Origin: Acidobacteriaceae bacterium dw_441
GTDB lineage: Bacteria > Acidobacteriota > Terriglobia > Terriglobales > Acidobacteriaceae
Reading direction: 5' to 3'
DNA: 64,000 nt
Assembly: GCA_018449715.1 (NCBI GenBank)
Contig: JAAVVA010000001.1
Span: 1,240,001 to 1,304,000, forward strand
Numbering within the stretch: position 1 is the first letter of the stretch; each line of letters opens with the position of its first letter. The position numbers and the translations under genes were made by a program. The notes beneath the pieces were generated by a model. The model was not told where the DNA came from, did no database searches, and saw only the letters and a program-made list of their open reading frames with translations. This document shows positions 9,995 to 19,099 of this stretch, piece after piece.

Positions 9995-11545
9995 TCAACT
10001 GCGGACGGACATGGCATGATGGAAAATGTTGTTCGGATCATAACGCTTTTTGACCCCTTGTAGGAATGGATAAAGTCCCTGGTCCCCGTAATAAAGTTGA
10101 GGCCAGAACGGATACGCCAGCATATCGGCATCCGGATAGTTGATGTAGCACCCTTCGTACTGATTGCCAGGGTACGGGGTTTCCTTGTACCGGGCATCGG
10201 ATGCAGGATCGGAGTAGAGGTCGGCGTAGAAGTCGTGCATCCACTGCAGGCGTCCGGCGTCGTCGGACGTGTTCTGCCAGTAGCTCTGGTACTGGAGCTT
10301 CATCACGGAGGCACGCTGCGGAATCGCCGTCGTGTTGGCCAGTTCGGGCTTGTTGATCGCTCCGCCGTAGTTGTCGACAGCGAGGATTCCGCTGAGGTTG
10401 ACGCCGGAGATCTCGCGATGGAGGTGCTTGTAGATCGTGCGCGCCTCGTAACTGGTGAAGGTGCGTTTCATGTAGCAGGACTTGTACTTGGCGCGGGCGC
10501 CGCCGCCCGTTCCGCCGCGCACCGTCGCGTCGTACCAGTTGGAGCGCCGCATGTTGTGCGCGCTGGAGCAGGGAATAGGCGTTCCATCCGGGCGGGTAAG
10601 GATCCTGGCCTTGGTTGCCTTCTCCTCGTGACGGTCGCTCATGTGCTGCGTCTCGGTCACAACGGGCTTACAGGGCTGGAACAGATCGACGAACTCGTTG
10701 AGGGGGGTGAGGTCGTTGCAGGTCCCGTCCGGGTTGCAGAACTGGAGGGAGATGCTGACATTTCCTGAGGAGCGATGGGACAGGCCAAGGAAGGTGAACA
10801 TTCCCCAGGTGTCGGGGTTCTGTCCGCGTGTCTCCTGATAGTGGCTGTAGGTGGTGAGGATCGCTTCGAAGCGCTCCGGGGTCATGTCTTCCCATGGGAA
10901 GGACATGCTTACATGAGCGACTTCCTGGGGAGCCTTGGGCAGCTTGTCGAAGTAATACGCCGTGATGACGCCGAAGTTGTTGCCGCCTGCGCCACGACAG
11001 GCGCGGAAGAGGTCGGGCTCGTGCGTGCTGTCTACCTTGCGGAGAGAGACGTGGCCAGAGGCATCCACCGTGACGATATCGACCGCGCTGAGCCAGTCCA
11101 CCGTGAGGCCGTACATGCGGCTGAGAACGCCGTAGCCTCCACCGGAGATGTGTCCGCCAGCCGCGACGCTGAAGCAGGAGCCTCCGGGAAGCGTGACGTT
11201 GCTCTCCTTATAGAGGTGCGTGTAAGCGCTGCTGAGCCAAGTGCCGGGGCTGATCTTGTAGGCGTGTCCGCTGCCCGTGGGGTCCATGTCGTTGAGCAGG
11301 CTGAGGTCAAGCAGAGTGCCGCCGGGATTGTTGCATACGAAGTCTTCGTAGCAGTGTCCGCCGGAGCGAATGGTAGGACGGAGTCCCGCCTTGACCGCTT
11401 TCTGAAGAGCTTCAGCAACATCTTCTGCGTTCCGGCAGATTTCAATACTTGCTACAGTGTCCGACTCCGTGAGCGGCCAGCGCAGGTTGTTGCCTCTTTT
11501 TAGTGTCTCGAAACGCTGGTCCTGCCGTGAAACTGTGATCGACAT
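9995..11545 (-). CDS. FAD-binding oxidoreductase, BBE family, bicovalent-flavin type
   Basis: A 516-residue berberine-bridge-enzyme-like flavoprotein. An FAD-binding PCMH domain occupies about residues 30-210, a substrate domain the middle, and a C-terminal BBE domain ends in [12 protein letters not shown]. Both flavin attachment residues are present: His64 in [10 protein letters not shown] and Cys124 in [13 protein letters not shown], which in the family bind FAD at the 8-alpha and 6 positions. Members oxidise carbohydrates or natural products with oxygen and make hydrogen peroxide. I see no signal peptide. The start ATG at 11545 has AAGGAG 4 bases upstream; an in-frame TTG 15 bases further up is less likely. 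A paralogue lies at 42661-44220. Confidence 0.9.
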   Translation of the reverse strand: MSITVSRQDQRFETLKRGNNLRWPLTESDTVASIEICRNAEDVAEALQKAVKAGLRPTIRSGGHCYEDFVCNNPGGTLLDLSLLNDMDPTGSGHAYKISPGTWLSSAYTHLYKESNVTLPGGSCFSVAAGGHISGGGYGVLSRMYGLTVDWLSAVDIVTVDASGHVSLRKVDSTHEPDLFRACRGAGGNNFGVITAYYFDKLPKAPQEVAHVSMSFPWEDMTPERFEAILTTYSHYQETRGQNPDTWGMFTFLGLSHRSSGNVSISLQFCNPDGTCNDLTPLNEFVDLFQPCKPVVTETQHMSDRHEEKATKARILTRPDGTPIPCSSAHNMRRSNWYDATVRGGTGGGARAKYKSCYMKRTFTSYEARTIYKHLHREISGVNLSGILAVDNYGGAINKPELANTTAIPQRASVMKLQYQSYWQNTSDDAGRLQWMHDFYADLYSDPASDARYKETPYPGNQYEGCYINYPDADMLAYPFWPQLYYGDQGLYPFLQGVKKRYDPNNIFHHAMSVRS

Positions 11546-11806
11546 GCTACTCCTTATCAAGGTATGCGGATCGGTGAATCCGAAATGCCGTTATCCGCGA
11601 AGGAAACAACAATACCAAACCAAAAATCAAGAAGAACAGCGAAAGCAAATTGCAGAACTACAGGCACAGGAATAGGGGGTAAAAATTGACCCTATCTCAA
11701 CCAACTACGTCGATGGCCTATGTATATTCGGTGGATCAATTTCAATTCACAGAAACGAAGTTGTCAATCGGTCTGTTGTCTTATGCCGCTTTAAAAGGCA
11801 TTTAGC

Positions 11807-13159
11807 TCATTCGGACGAGAGCGGTTTCCTCCGGGAGACATTGGCGACCCAGTAAAGTGGAAGTCCGGCTCCGGCGATCAGCAGCGAAAATACCAGGGCC
11901 GGGATACCGGCCACGGTCTCGGTGCGCGAGGCGTAGAGAGCATAAGCCGTGAGGGCCGCCGGACACACTCCCAGCAGCACGGGAACCCAGTCAGAGCCTG
12001 GGATGCGGAAGGGGCGGGGAAGAGACGGTTCTTTCCGGCGAAGAAGGATCAGGGCCACAAACTCAAGGATCATGGATAGTCCGTAGAGGACAAGGTCAAT
12101 CGTGATCAGTCTCTCAAAGGAGAAGCCCAGCGCCAGCGCCCAGCAGAGTCCGCAGACCAGCACAGCAACCCACGGCGATCCGTTCGGAAGCCGTTTTGTG
12201 AAGATCTTCGGAAGAAAGCCGTCCTCGGCGAGAGCGTGAGGCAGCCGCGTGTACGAAAGCGTAAGGTTGCTGAAGGTTCCAAAGTCGTCGAGCGAGCCCG
12301 CGAGGACAACGGCGAGCGCCAGCGCCGGGCCGCTGAGAATGTGGGCCGCGTCTACCCATGCTCCGGTGGAGAAGCGCTCGGCGGGGATTCCCGCCCATGC
12401 CACCGCGGCAATGGGCACGACATAAGTGAGCATGACCATGACCGCGGCCATCAGCATCACGCGAGGATAATTGCGCTGCGGATTCTCGACCTCGTTGGCG
12501 ATGGTCGTTGCATTGTCCCAGCCCATGTAGTTCCACATGGCTACCAGAATGGCGGTCGAAAAATTCTTGTTGGCGGGTATGGCAAGCGATGCGTGTCCAT
12601 GTCCCGGATTCAGGCCGGTATAGACTGCGATACCGACGAGCGTCAGGAAGGGAGAGATTGCGATAATCCAGAGCTTCAGCGATCCCTCTCCCACGGCAGC
12701 CGCGCCGCGCAGGTTCCACAGGACTGCAGCGACGACAACCGCCAGCTCAAGCAGGAGCGCCCGGTGGCCTTGTGTCAGAGACGGGGCCAGGTGTTGCAGG
12801 TAGAGCACGAAGGTGGTCGGATAGATCGCCATATCGAAGACAGAAGCCGCGAGAGAAAGCCACGCTTCCTGGAAGCCCCAGAACGGCCCCATTGCACGTT
12901 TGACCCATGCGTAGAATCCGCCCTCGGCTGGCACCGCAGAGGCCAGCTCGCCCAGCATCATCGCCGTCGGAAAGCTCCAGACAAAGGGAAGCAGCGCGAG
13001 CAGCAGAAGAGCGTAGCCGTATCCGCCAAAGCCGATGATGTCTTCGAGATCGTACGGCCCGCCCGACACCATGAAGTACGTGGCGGCCAGCAGGGGCAGA
13101 AGCCGAAGCTTTCGCGCGCCGGTTGCAGGCTGGCGCGTCACGGCAATCGTGTCGGGCAT
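11807..13159 (-). CDS. APC-family amino acid permease
   Basis: A 450-residue transporter of the amino acid/polyamine/organocation superfamily with about 12 membrane segments. Family features are visible at the N-terminus (SGGPYDLEDIIGFGGYG, segment 1 with its unwound glycine-rich part) and in AEGGFYAWVKRAMGPFWGF near residue 80, the typical loop between segments 2 and 3. It probably imports or exchanges amino acids or amines across the cytoplasmic membrane; the substrate cannot be read from sequence. It is followed by about 245 bases without a gene and preceded by the DoxX gene on the same strand, 54 bases apart, so the two may be co-transcribed. Confidence 0.9.
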   Translation of the reverse strand: MPDTIAVTRQPATGARKLRLLPLLAATYFMVSGGPYDLEDIIGFGGYGYALLLLALLPFVWSFPTAMMLGELASAVPAEGGFYAWVKRAMGPFWGFQEAWLSLAASVFDMAIYPTTFVLYLQHLAPSLTQGHRALLLELAVVVAAVLWNLRGAAAVGEGSLKLWIIAISPFLTLVGIAVYTGLNPGHGHASLAIPANKNFSTAILVAMWNYMGWDNATTIANEVENPQRNYPRVMLMAAVMVMLTYVVPIAAVAWAGIPAERFSTGAWVDAAHILSGPALALAVVLAGSLDDFGTFSNLTLSYTRLPHALAEDGFLPKIFTKRLPNGSPWVAVLVCGLCWALALGFSFERLITIDLVLYGLSMILEFVALILLRRKEPSLPRPFRIPGSDWVPVLLGVCPAALTAYALYASRTETVAGIPALVFSLLIAGAGLPLYWVANVSRRKPLSSE

Positions 13160-13213
13160 AGATTGGAATCTATCTTAAAAATCTCTCCACGACTCCGGCC
13201 ATTTATCACAAAA

Positions 13214-13651
13214 TTAGTTTGCTTCGTTGGGTGCCCGGTTTATGCAGCCGTCGAGCGACCATGTGTTGTATCTCCGCATGAAGAGCAAAAGCGAGAGAAC
13301 AAGTGCGTACATCAACTGTGTCCCCGCCGCTGACCAGTCCTGCACGAGCGACGACCCGAAGGTCAGGACGAGCATGAGCAGAAGCGACGCGATCAAAGCC
13401 CAGCGCGTCTTCAGTCCGATCAGCAGCAGTAGCCCGATGAGCCCTTCGACCGGAGGAAGCCCTGTGGCGAACCCCTGCACCAGAGGCTGCGGCAGAGGAG
13501 AGTGCGCGAACTGCCCGGCAAGATGCGCAGTGAAGTTCTGCGGTCCTGCGAGAAGGCGGCTGGCACCGTGCATCATCAGGTTGGTTCCCGCAACGGCGCG
13601 AAGGAGAGCGTAAGCGATCTTTTCGTCACTGCTCGATGGATGGATCTGCAT
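13214..13651 (-). CDS. DoxX-family membrane protein
   Basis: A 145-residue protein with four membrane segments in the DoxX/DoxD-like arrangement, with NLMMHGASRLLAG early in segment 1 and a GFATGLPPVEGLIGLLLLIG segment in the middle. DoxX-family proteins are small inner-membrane proteins linked to redox or thiol stress, but their biochemical role is largely unknown. The gene is divergent from the ABC ATPase; only about 70 bases separate the two starts, so their promoters must overlap or sit back to back. Confidence 0.85.
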   Translation of the reverse strand: MQIHPSSSDEKIAYALLRAVAGTNLMMHGASRLLAGPQNFTAHLAGQFAHSPLPQPLVQGFATGLPPVEGLIGLLLLIGLKTRWALIASLLLMLVLTFGSSLVQDWSAAGTQLMYALVLSLLLFMRRYNTWSLDGCINRAPNEAN

Positions 13652-13719
13652 GTGTTCTCCTCTTACCTTCGTTCGGCGCGGTGCGAGCGCTTCGGTCGCA
13701 AAGCCGGTATCTTAAGAGC

Positions 13720-14511
13720 ATGGCTTCGCGATCCACTGAACCCTTTCTGCATCTTTCGCATGTTAACGTAGCCCGTGGCGAAAACCTTGTTCTTCACGAT
13801 ATCAACCTCTCGGTCAACGCGGGCGAGCACATCGCCATCCTCGGGCCGAACGGTTGCGGAAAGTCCACGCTGATCAAGACCATCACCTGCGAGTGCTACC
13901 CGATGGTGCAGCCGGAGACCGAGGTCAGCATCTTCGGCCGCGGCCGCTGGGACCTCACGGAACTGAAGAAGCGCCTCGGTGTCGTCTCTGCCGAGCTGCC
14001 GGGCAAGCAGACCCTGACCACGACAGGATTCGATGCCGTGCTTACGGGATTCTTTTCAAGCTCGACGCTGTGGCCGAACCTCATCGTGACGGACGAGATG
14101 CGCGCCCGCGCGGATGAGATTCTCACCTTGATCGACGGCGAAGCTTTGCGCGACAAGTTTGTCGGCCACATGTCCGCAGGGCAGCAGCGCCGCATCATGA
14201 TCGGCCGCGCCCTCGTGGCGTCGTCGCAGATGCTGCTGCTCGATGAGCCGTCGAACGCGCTCGACCTTTCGGCCCAGCAGGAGCTTCGCCACCTGATGCG
14301 TCGTCTCGCGCAGCAGGGGACGGGCATTCTGCTCATCACTCACCAAGTTTCCGACATCATTCCCGAGATTGACCGCATCCTGATGATGAAGGATGGCCGC
14401 ATCGTAGGCGACGGGCCGCGCGCGCAGCTGCTCACGGAGAAGTCGCTGAGCGACCTCTTCCGCATCGACGTGCGACTGACAGAAAGAGACGGCTTCTATC
14501 ACGCGTGGTAG
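13720..14511 (+). CDS. lone ABC-transporter ATP-binding protein
   Basis: A 263-residue single nucleotide-binding domain: Walker A GPNGCGKST (42-50), signature MSAGQQRR, Walker B MLLLDEPS, D loop NALDLS and switch histidine in LITHQ. Sequence style resembles the iron/molybdenum-type ATPases (ModF- or FepC-like) rather than exporters. No permease or binding protein is nearby, so either the partner is elsewhere or this is a soluble ABC ATPase with another role. The ATG at 13720 is chosen because it precedes the first beta strand; an upstream extension overlaps the divergent DoxX start and has no family-like sequence. It is convergent with the acetyltransferase gene, 15 bases apart. Confidence 0.9.
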   Translation: MASRSTEPFLHLSHVNVARGENLVLHDINLSVNAGEHIAILGPNGCGKSTLIKTITCECYPMVQPETEVSIFGRGRWDLTELKKRLGVVSAELPGKQTLTTTGFDAVLTGFFSSSTLWPNLIVTDEMRARADEILTLIDGEALRDKFVGHMSAGQQRRIMIGRALVASSQMLLLDEPSNALDLSAQQELRHLMRRLAQQGTGILLITHQVSDIIPEIDRILMMKDGRIVGDGPRAQLLTEKSLSDLFRIDVRLTERDGFYHAW

Positions 14512-14516
14512 AAGCC
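14491..14516. terminator. inverted repeat at convergent gene ends
   Basis: Arms GGCTTCTATCAC and GTGGTAGAAGCC pair over 12 positions with one G-U and almost no loop, spanning the stop codon of the ABC ATPase. There is no T tract, so terminator function for the two convergent genes is only plausible. Confidence 0.35.
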
Positions 14517-14526
14517 GCCGGATGGA

Positions 14527-15147
14527 TTAGTGGGGAAGGTCTTCCGGGTGAACCAGTGAGCCTGCCTGCAGCTTGACCAGCTCCGGCTGTGGGAAGCTCC
14601 TGGGGCCGAGCACGGCGACCTTAGGCACGGGACCACGCACCATCGCGACTTCGTCACAGGCGTAGAGACGTGGGCAGGTCTGGCAATCCTTGTAGATCTT
14701 GTCGGGGAGGACCGTGCGGTCCACCACGCGAAAACCGAAGTGAAAGAAGAAGTCGGGGATGCGCGTAAACAGGCACACGCTGGTCACATGCTGGTCCTCG
14801 GCCTCTTCGAGCAGGCCGCGAAGCAGCTTGCCACCGGCACCCTGTCCCTTGGCCTCGGGCTTTACCACGATGGAGCGAATCTCCGCCAGGTGCGGTCCGT
14901 AGAGATGCAACGCGCCGCAGCCGAGGAAGATGCCGCTTTCGCTCTCGGCCACGGTGAAGTCGCGCACGTTCTCACAGATTTCGGCGTAGCTTCGGCGCAA
15001 CAAGGTTCCATCGCCCGAAAGCGAGTTGACCAGTTCAAAGATGTTCACAGCATCCGGCAGCTTCGCCTTACGGACGACCGCCCCGCCCACACGAGGGCGC
15101 GAGGATGAGGTCGAATCGCTGACCGGCAACAGGGATGAGTTAGACAA
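14527..15147 (-). CDS. argA: GNAT N-acetyltransferase, probable N-acetylglutamate synthase
   Basis: A GNAT-fold acyltransferase with the acetyl-CoA loop KGQGAGG in its centre and the FFFHFGFRVV segment near the C-terminal part of the fold. This resembles the short, kinase-domain-free N-acetylglutamate synthases. Position as the last gene of the arginine operon supports a role in the first step, acetylating glutamate. Four cysteines (DCQTCPRLYAC) could bind a metal. The start is uncertain: I favour the TTG at 15147, with GAGGAG about 10 bases upstream and an 8-base overlap with the argH stop, over an ATG at 15213 deep inside argH. The function is inferred from fold and context; the specific substrate is not proven. 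Confidence 0.8.
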   Translation of the reverse strand: MSNSSLLPVSDSTSSSRPRVGGAVVRKAKLPDAVNIFELVNSLSGDGTLLRRSYAEICENVRDFTVAESESGIFLGCGALHLYGPHLAEIRSIVVKPEAKGQGAGGKLLRGLLEEAEDQHVTSVCLFTRIPDFFFHFGFRVVDRTVLPDKIYKDCQTCPRLYACDEVAMVRGPVPKVAVLGPRSFPQPELVKLQAGSLVHPEDLPH

Positions 15148-16633
15148 CCGTCGTACGCTCCTCTGCAAGTTTCGCAGACTTTTTTGATGCAAGTGATGAC
15201 TTGTCTGATTCAACCCGCTTCCGGGCTCCCGAAACGGCCTCCTGCACGCGATTGCGGGCGGTTCCGCCGATGACGTCGTGGCAGTCGAGTGTGGCCTCGA
15301 GGGTGATGGAGGCGAAGAAGTCCTCGCCGAACTCCTCGCCGAAGCCGCGCAGCTCTTCGAGCGTCAGCTGGTTCAGCTCGCGCCCGGTTTCGAGGCCCAG
15401 ACGGACGGCTTGCCCTATCTTCTCGTGCGCCTTGCGGAAGGGAACTCCCTTATGAGTGAGGTAGGTAGCGGCAGCCATCGCGTTCAGGTAGCCCTTTTCG
15501 GCGGCGGTCTTCATCGCGTCCACGCGGAAGCTCAGGGCCTGCGTAAAGGAGGGCAGGACTGACAGGATTCCGTGGATGGTGTCGGAGGCGTCGAAGACTG
15601 GCTCCTGACCTTCCTGCAAGTCCTTGTTGTAGGCCAGCGGAAGCCCCTTGATGATGGTCGCGAGCGTGATCGCCGCGCCCTGCAGGCGTCCTGCCTTGCC
15701 GCGAATCAACTCCGTCAGGTCGGGGTTCTTCTTCTGCGGCATCGCGGAGGAGCCGGTGGAGAAGCGCTCCGGCAGGTCGAGGAAGCCGAATTCGGCGGTC
15801 GAGTGAAGGGTCAGTTCCTCGGCGAAGCGAGAGATGTGCAGACCGAGTACGGAGAGAGCCTGCGTGAACTCCAGCGAGAAGTCGCGGTCGCTGGTGGCGT
15901 CCATGCTGTTGGGCGTGGGACCGTCGAAGCCGAGGACGGACGCCGCAATCTTGCGGTCGAGTGCAAGGGTGGCTCCGGCGATGGCTCCCGAGCCGAGCGG
16001 GCAGAGGTTCAGACGGTTGCGGCAGTCCACAAGTCGCGAGAAGTCGCGCTCCAGCATGGAGACGTAGGCCAGCAGCCAGTGCGCGATCAGGACAGGCTCC
16101 GCACGCTGCAGGTGAGTGTACGAGGGCATTACGGCCTCGCCCGAGGCCTCAGCCTGTGCGACGAGAGCTTCACGCCATGCCAGAATCCCTTCGAGCGTTT
16201 GATCGATGGCGTCGCGTACGAAGAGGCGCATGTCGGTCGCGATCTGCTCGTTGCGACTGCGGCCGGTGTGGAGCTTCAGTGCGAGGTCGCCGATCAGCTT
16301 CGTCAGTTGAAGTTCGACGAAGTGATGGATGTCCTCGGCCTGCGGGGCAAGCGCGACGATGGCGGCGAGGTGCGGCTGAAGAGCAGTATCGGTCGTCCCC
16401 ACAGAGGCCGAAGCCTCCTCGATGGAGAAGGGAATCACGCGGTTCAGGCCGTCGAGCATCTTTTCGAGTTCGTCGTCCGACAGGATGCCTGCGGCGGTGA
16501 TGGCAAGCGCGTGCGCCTTCGAGGCCGCGACCTCCTGCGGGAGAAGGCGGACGTCGAAGGGAAACGAGCGCTGCCACGACTCAAACGCTGCATCGAGAGG
16601 CTCGCGAAACCGCCCTGACCACATCTTGCTCAC
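15140..16633 (-). CDS. argH: argininosuccinate lyase
   Basis: Last step of arginine synthesis: splits argininosuccinate into arginine and fumarate in the cytoplasm. It shows the superfamily signature GSSAMPQKKNPD at residues 294-305 (its first serines are the catalytic loop), the HTGRSRNEQ substrate loop at 122-130 and the T-H-L pair in SYTHLQRAEP. At 497 residues it is about 35 longer than usual, from an insertion around residues 75-100 and a lysine-rich tail. The missing partner argG is not in the window. A hairpin and about 116 bases separate it from argF upstream, the only real gap inside the operon. Confidence 0.96.
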   Translation of the reverse strand: MSKMWSGRFREPLDAAFESWQRSFPFDVRLLPQEVAASKAHALAITAAGILSDDELEKMLDGLNRVIPFSIEEASASVGTTDTALQPHLAAIVALAPQAEDIHHFVELQLTKLIGDLALKLHTGRSRNEQIATDMRLFVRDAIDQTLEGILAWREALVAQAEASGEAVMPSYTHLQRAEPVLIAHWLLAYVSMLERDFSRLVDCRNRLNLCPLGSGAIAGATLALDRKIAASVLGFDGPTPNSMDATSDRDFSLEFTQALSVLGLHISRFAEELTLHSTAEFGFLDLPERFSTGSSAMPQKKNPDLTELIRGKAGRLQGAAITLATIIKGLPLAYNKDLQEGQEPVFDASDTIHGILSVLPSFTQALSFRVDAMKTAAEKGYLNAMAAATYLTHKGVPFRKAHEKIGQAVRLGLETGRELNQLTLEELRGFGEEFGEDFFASITLEATLDCHDVIGGTARNRVQEAVSGARKRVESDKSSLASKKSAKLAEERTTVV

Positions 16634-16673
16634 TGTACGGACTCCTTGGCTTGAAAACTGCTTTTACGCATGA

Positions 16674-16708
16674 GCCCCGGACTTTTCAGGAAGAAAGAAG
16701 TCCGGGGC
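16674..16708 (-). other. hairpin in the argF-argH gap
   Basis: An 11-bp perfect stem (GCCCCGGACTT / AAGTCCGGGGC) with a 13-base loop between argF and argH. No T tract follows on the operon strand, so partial termination, RNA processing or 3'-end protection are all possible. Confidence 0.5.
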
Positions 16709-16727
16709 GGTGATGGTTGGGTTAGCT

Positions 16728-16756
16728 CAATTGCTAGATCGTTCAATCGTTAGATC
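16728..16756. repeat. short imperfect tandem repeat at the argF stop
   Basis: CAATTGCTAGATC and CAATCGTTAGATC lie 16 bases apart (start to start) and differ at two positions. The second copy covers the argF stop codon. It is AT-rich compared with its surroundings; I see no known function. Confidence 0.35.
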
Positions 16757-17856
16757 AGTGAAGGACGTTTACGAACCTGCGTTCCGCGTCCACGGCTGCT
16801 GGAGATGCGCTTGGCCCCGCCAAGCAGCATCAGCAGAATCGCCTTCTGCGCGTGCATGCGGTTCTCCGCCTGGTCGAAGACGATCGACTGCGGGCCGTCG
16901 AGCACAGCGTCGGTAACTTCGGCGTTGCGGTGCGCGGGAAGGCAGTGCATAAAGACCGCGTCCTGCTGGGCATACGACATCAGCGTCTCGTTAACCTGGT
17001 AGGGCTTGAAGATCGGGGCGCGCTTGGTCGCCTCGTGCTCGAAGCCCATGCTGGTGCAAACATCGGTGTAGACGGCATCGGCGCTGGTGACGGCCTTGAC
17101 GGGGTCGTGCTGCAGCGTGATGCTGCCGCCGGTCGTCTCCGCAATCTCAATCGCCTTGTGGATGATCTCCAGCTTCGGCTCGAAGCCCTTCGGAGTGGAC
17201 ACGGTGCAGTGCGTTCCCAGCTGTGCGGCGGCCAGCATCAGCGAGTGGCACACATTGTTGCCGTCTCCGACATAGGTGAAGTGCAGCCCCTCAGCCGAGC
17301 CGAAACGCTCTTCCAGCGTGAGGAAGTCGGCGATTGCCTGGCACGGGTGCTCGAGGTCCGACAGCGCATTGACGACCGGAACCTTCGAGCAGGCCGCCAT
17401 CTCGGTGATCGTCTCGTGCGAGTAGGTGCGCAGCACGATCACGCTCATCCAGCGCTCGAGATTACGCGCCATGTCGGCCAGCGACTCGCGCTCGCCGAGC
17501 GGCGACTGCGTCTGGTCGACGAAGATCGCGTTGCCGCCGAGCGTGTTGATCGCCGCCTCGAAGGTAACGCGCGTGCGCAGCGACGCCTTCTCGAAGAACA
17601 TGACCATCTGTTTGGCGTCGAGCGCGTGGCGGAAGTCCTCGGGGGAGGTCTTGACCGCGTGAGCCAGCTCCATGATGGAGGCCATCTCCTCGACGGTCAG
17701 GTCGCCGATCGAACAAAGGTCGCGTCCGCAAAGCCGCTTGGCGGCCTCGTTGAAGGCCGTGTCCGACTGGATGCCGAGCGTAGCGGTCGGCTTGCGAGGG
17801 GCGATCTCTTCCGGATTTTCAGACTTCGTATTCATCGTCACTGTCTTGCTACCCAT
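16750..17856 (-). CDS. argF: ornithine carbamoyltransferase
   Basis: Converts ornithine and carbamoyl phosphate to citrulline. Family motifs are in order: carbamoyl-phosphate loop FEKASLRTRVTFE, the HPCQAIADFLT motif, ornithine-side loop TDVCTSMGFE (most relatives have W where this has C), and the C-terminal HCLPAHR. The normal ornithine-type motifs argue against the acetylornithine or succinylornithine variants, but they do not settle it. I chose the ATG at 17856, which overlaps the argD stop by 8 bases and has GGAG about 10 bases upstream; alternatives are at 17889 and 17835. The last residues (SSRGRGTQVRKRPSLI) form a basic tail. Confidence 0.94.
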   Translation of the reverse strand: MGSKTVTMNTKSENPEEIAPRKPTATLGIQSDTAFNEAAKRLCGRDLCSIGDLTVEEMASIMELAHAVKTSPEDFRHALDAKQMVMFFEKASLRTRVTFEAAINTLGGNAIFVDQTQSPLGERESLADMARNLERWMSVIVLRTYSHETITEMAACSKVPVVNALSDLEHPCQAIADFLTLEERFGSAEGLHFTYVGDGNNVCHSLMLAAAQLGTHCTVSTPKGFEPKLEIIHKAIEIAETTGGSITLQHDPVKAVTSADAVYTDVCTSMGFEHEATKRAPIFKPYQVNETLMSYAQQDAVFMHCLPAHRNAEVTDAVLDGPQSIVFDQAENRMHAQKAILLMLLGGAKRISSSRGRGTQVRKRPSLI

Positions 17857-19099
17857 GTACCTGTTCTCCAGCCGGGGTTGCGCCGGCAAGTTCCTTGTTG
17901 GCCTTCAGTGTCTCGTTCAGAGCGTCGATTGCTGTCACGACATGCTCCTTTTCGAGGATGTAAGGAGGAAGGAAGCGAAGCACTGTCTCGCTCGTGCGGT
18001 TGATGATGATGTGCCGCTCCATCACCTGCGCGGCCACCTGTTTCGCAAGCTCTGCCGAGTTCAGTTCAACGCCAAGCATCAGGCCCAGACCCCGTACTTC
18101 GGTGATGCAGTCGTGCTGCGCCTTCAAGCCCTCAAGCTGCGACTTGAAGAAGCTGCCGACCTCTTCGATGTGGGCCAGCAGGTTCTGTTCGCGCATCGTG
18201 TCGATCACCGCGATGGCGACAGCGCAGACCAGCGGACCACCGCCAAAGGTGGTCCCGTGCATACCGGGAGAGATGGCCGAAGCCGCCTTTTCGTTGCACA
18301 TCATCGTGCCCATCGGCAGGCCGCCCGCAAGGGGCTTGGCCAGCGTGGTCACGTCGGGCTGAATCCCATAGTGCTGATACGCAAACCACTTGCCGGTACG
18401 TCCGAGGCCGCTCTGAATCTCATCGGCCAGCAGTAGGGCTCCAGTCGAATCGCAAAGCTCACGCGCCGCGGCGAAGAACTCCTGGGAGACAGAATGAATG
18501 CCGCCCTCGCCCTGGATCGGCTCGAGGCAGATGCCGCAGACATCCTCCGAAAATTTCGAGCGGAGGTCGGCGACGTCGTTGAAGCGCACGAACTCAACGT
18601 CCGGCATCACCGGAGCGAAGGGAAGACGGTACTTATCCTTGTGGGTCGTGGCGACCGCGCCCATCGTGCGGCCGTGGAAGCTGTGCTCCAGCGCAAGGAA
18701 CTTCGTGCCAAGACGCTTGCCGCTCTCGCGGGCCTGGGTCGCATTGGCGCGGGCCAGCTTCAGCGCGGCCTCCCATGCCTCGGCTCCGCTGTTGCAGAAG
18801 AAGACGCGGTCCATGCCGCTGATCTCGGTCAGGCGAAGCGCAAGGTTCGCCGTGCCCTCGTGGTAGAAGAGGTTCGAAGTGTGCAGCAGACGCTTGCTCT
18901 GTTGCGCGATGGCCTCTTCAATCGCCGGATGCCCATAGCCCAGCCCGGAGACGCCGATGCCGCTCAGCAGGTCGAGGAACTGCGTTCCGTTTTCATCCTC
19001 GAGAAAGACCCCTTTGCCACCGACAAAGAGATAGGGGTTCCGTTCATATGTATGGAGCAGCAGCTTGCTCTCCGCAGCCTGAATCGATGCCAGGTTCAT
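17849..19099 (-). CDS. argD: acetylornithine aminotransferase
   Basis: PLP-dependent class III aminotransferase that converts N-acetylglutamate semialdehyde to N-acetylornithine using glutamate. Visible landmarks: the PLP phosphate region FFCNSGAEAWEAALKLAR, the SFHGRTMGA strand, the aspartate in LLLADEIQSGLGRTG, and the Schiff-base lysine in TLAKPLAGGLP. Length (416) is normal. Its start overlaps the argB stop as ATGA, and its stop overlaps argF, so translation is probably coupled along the operon. Confidence 0.96.
   Translation of the reverse strand: MNLASIQAAESKLLLHTYERNPYLFVGGKGVFLEDENGTQFLDLLSGIGVSGLGYGHPAIEEAIAQQSKRLLHTSNLFYHEGTANLALRLTEISGMDRVFFCNSGAEAWEAALKLARANATQARESGKRLGTKFLALEHSFHGRTMGAVATTHKDKYRLPFAPVMPDVEFVRFNDVADLRSKFSEDVCGICLEPIQGEGGIHSVSQEFFAAARELCDSTGALLLADEIQSGLGRTGKWFAYQHYGIQPDVTTLAKPLAGGLPMGTMMCNEKAASAISPGMHGTTFGGGPLVCAVAIAVIDTMREQNLLAHIEEVGSFFKSQLEGLKAQHDCITEVRGLGLMLGVELNSAELAKQVAAQVMERHIIINRTSETVLRFLPPYILEKEHVVTAIDALNETLKANKELAGATPAGEQVHG

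Noticed and set aside
9649-10019. Small frames in the gap between TonB receptor and FAD oxidoreductase
   Set aside because: No ribosome binding site, no homology-like features, and they run over the hairpins or the end of the oxidoreductase gene.
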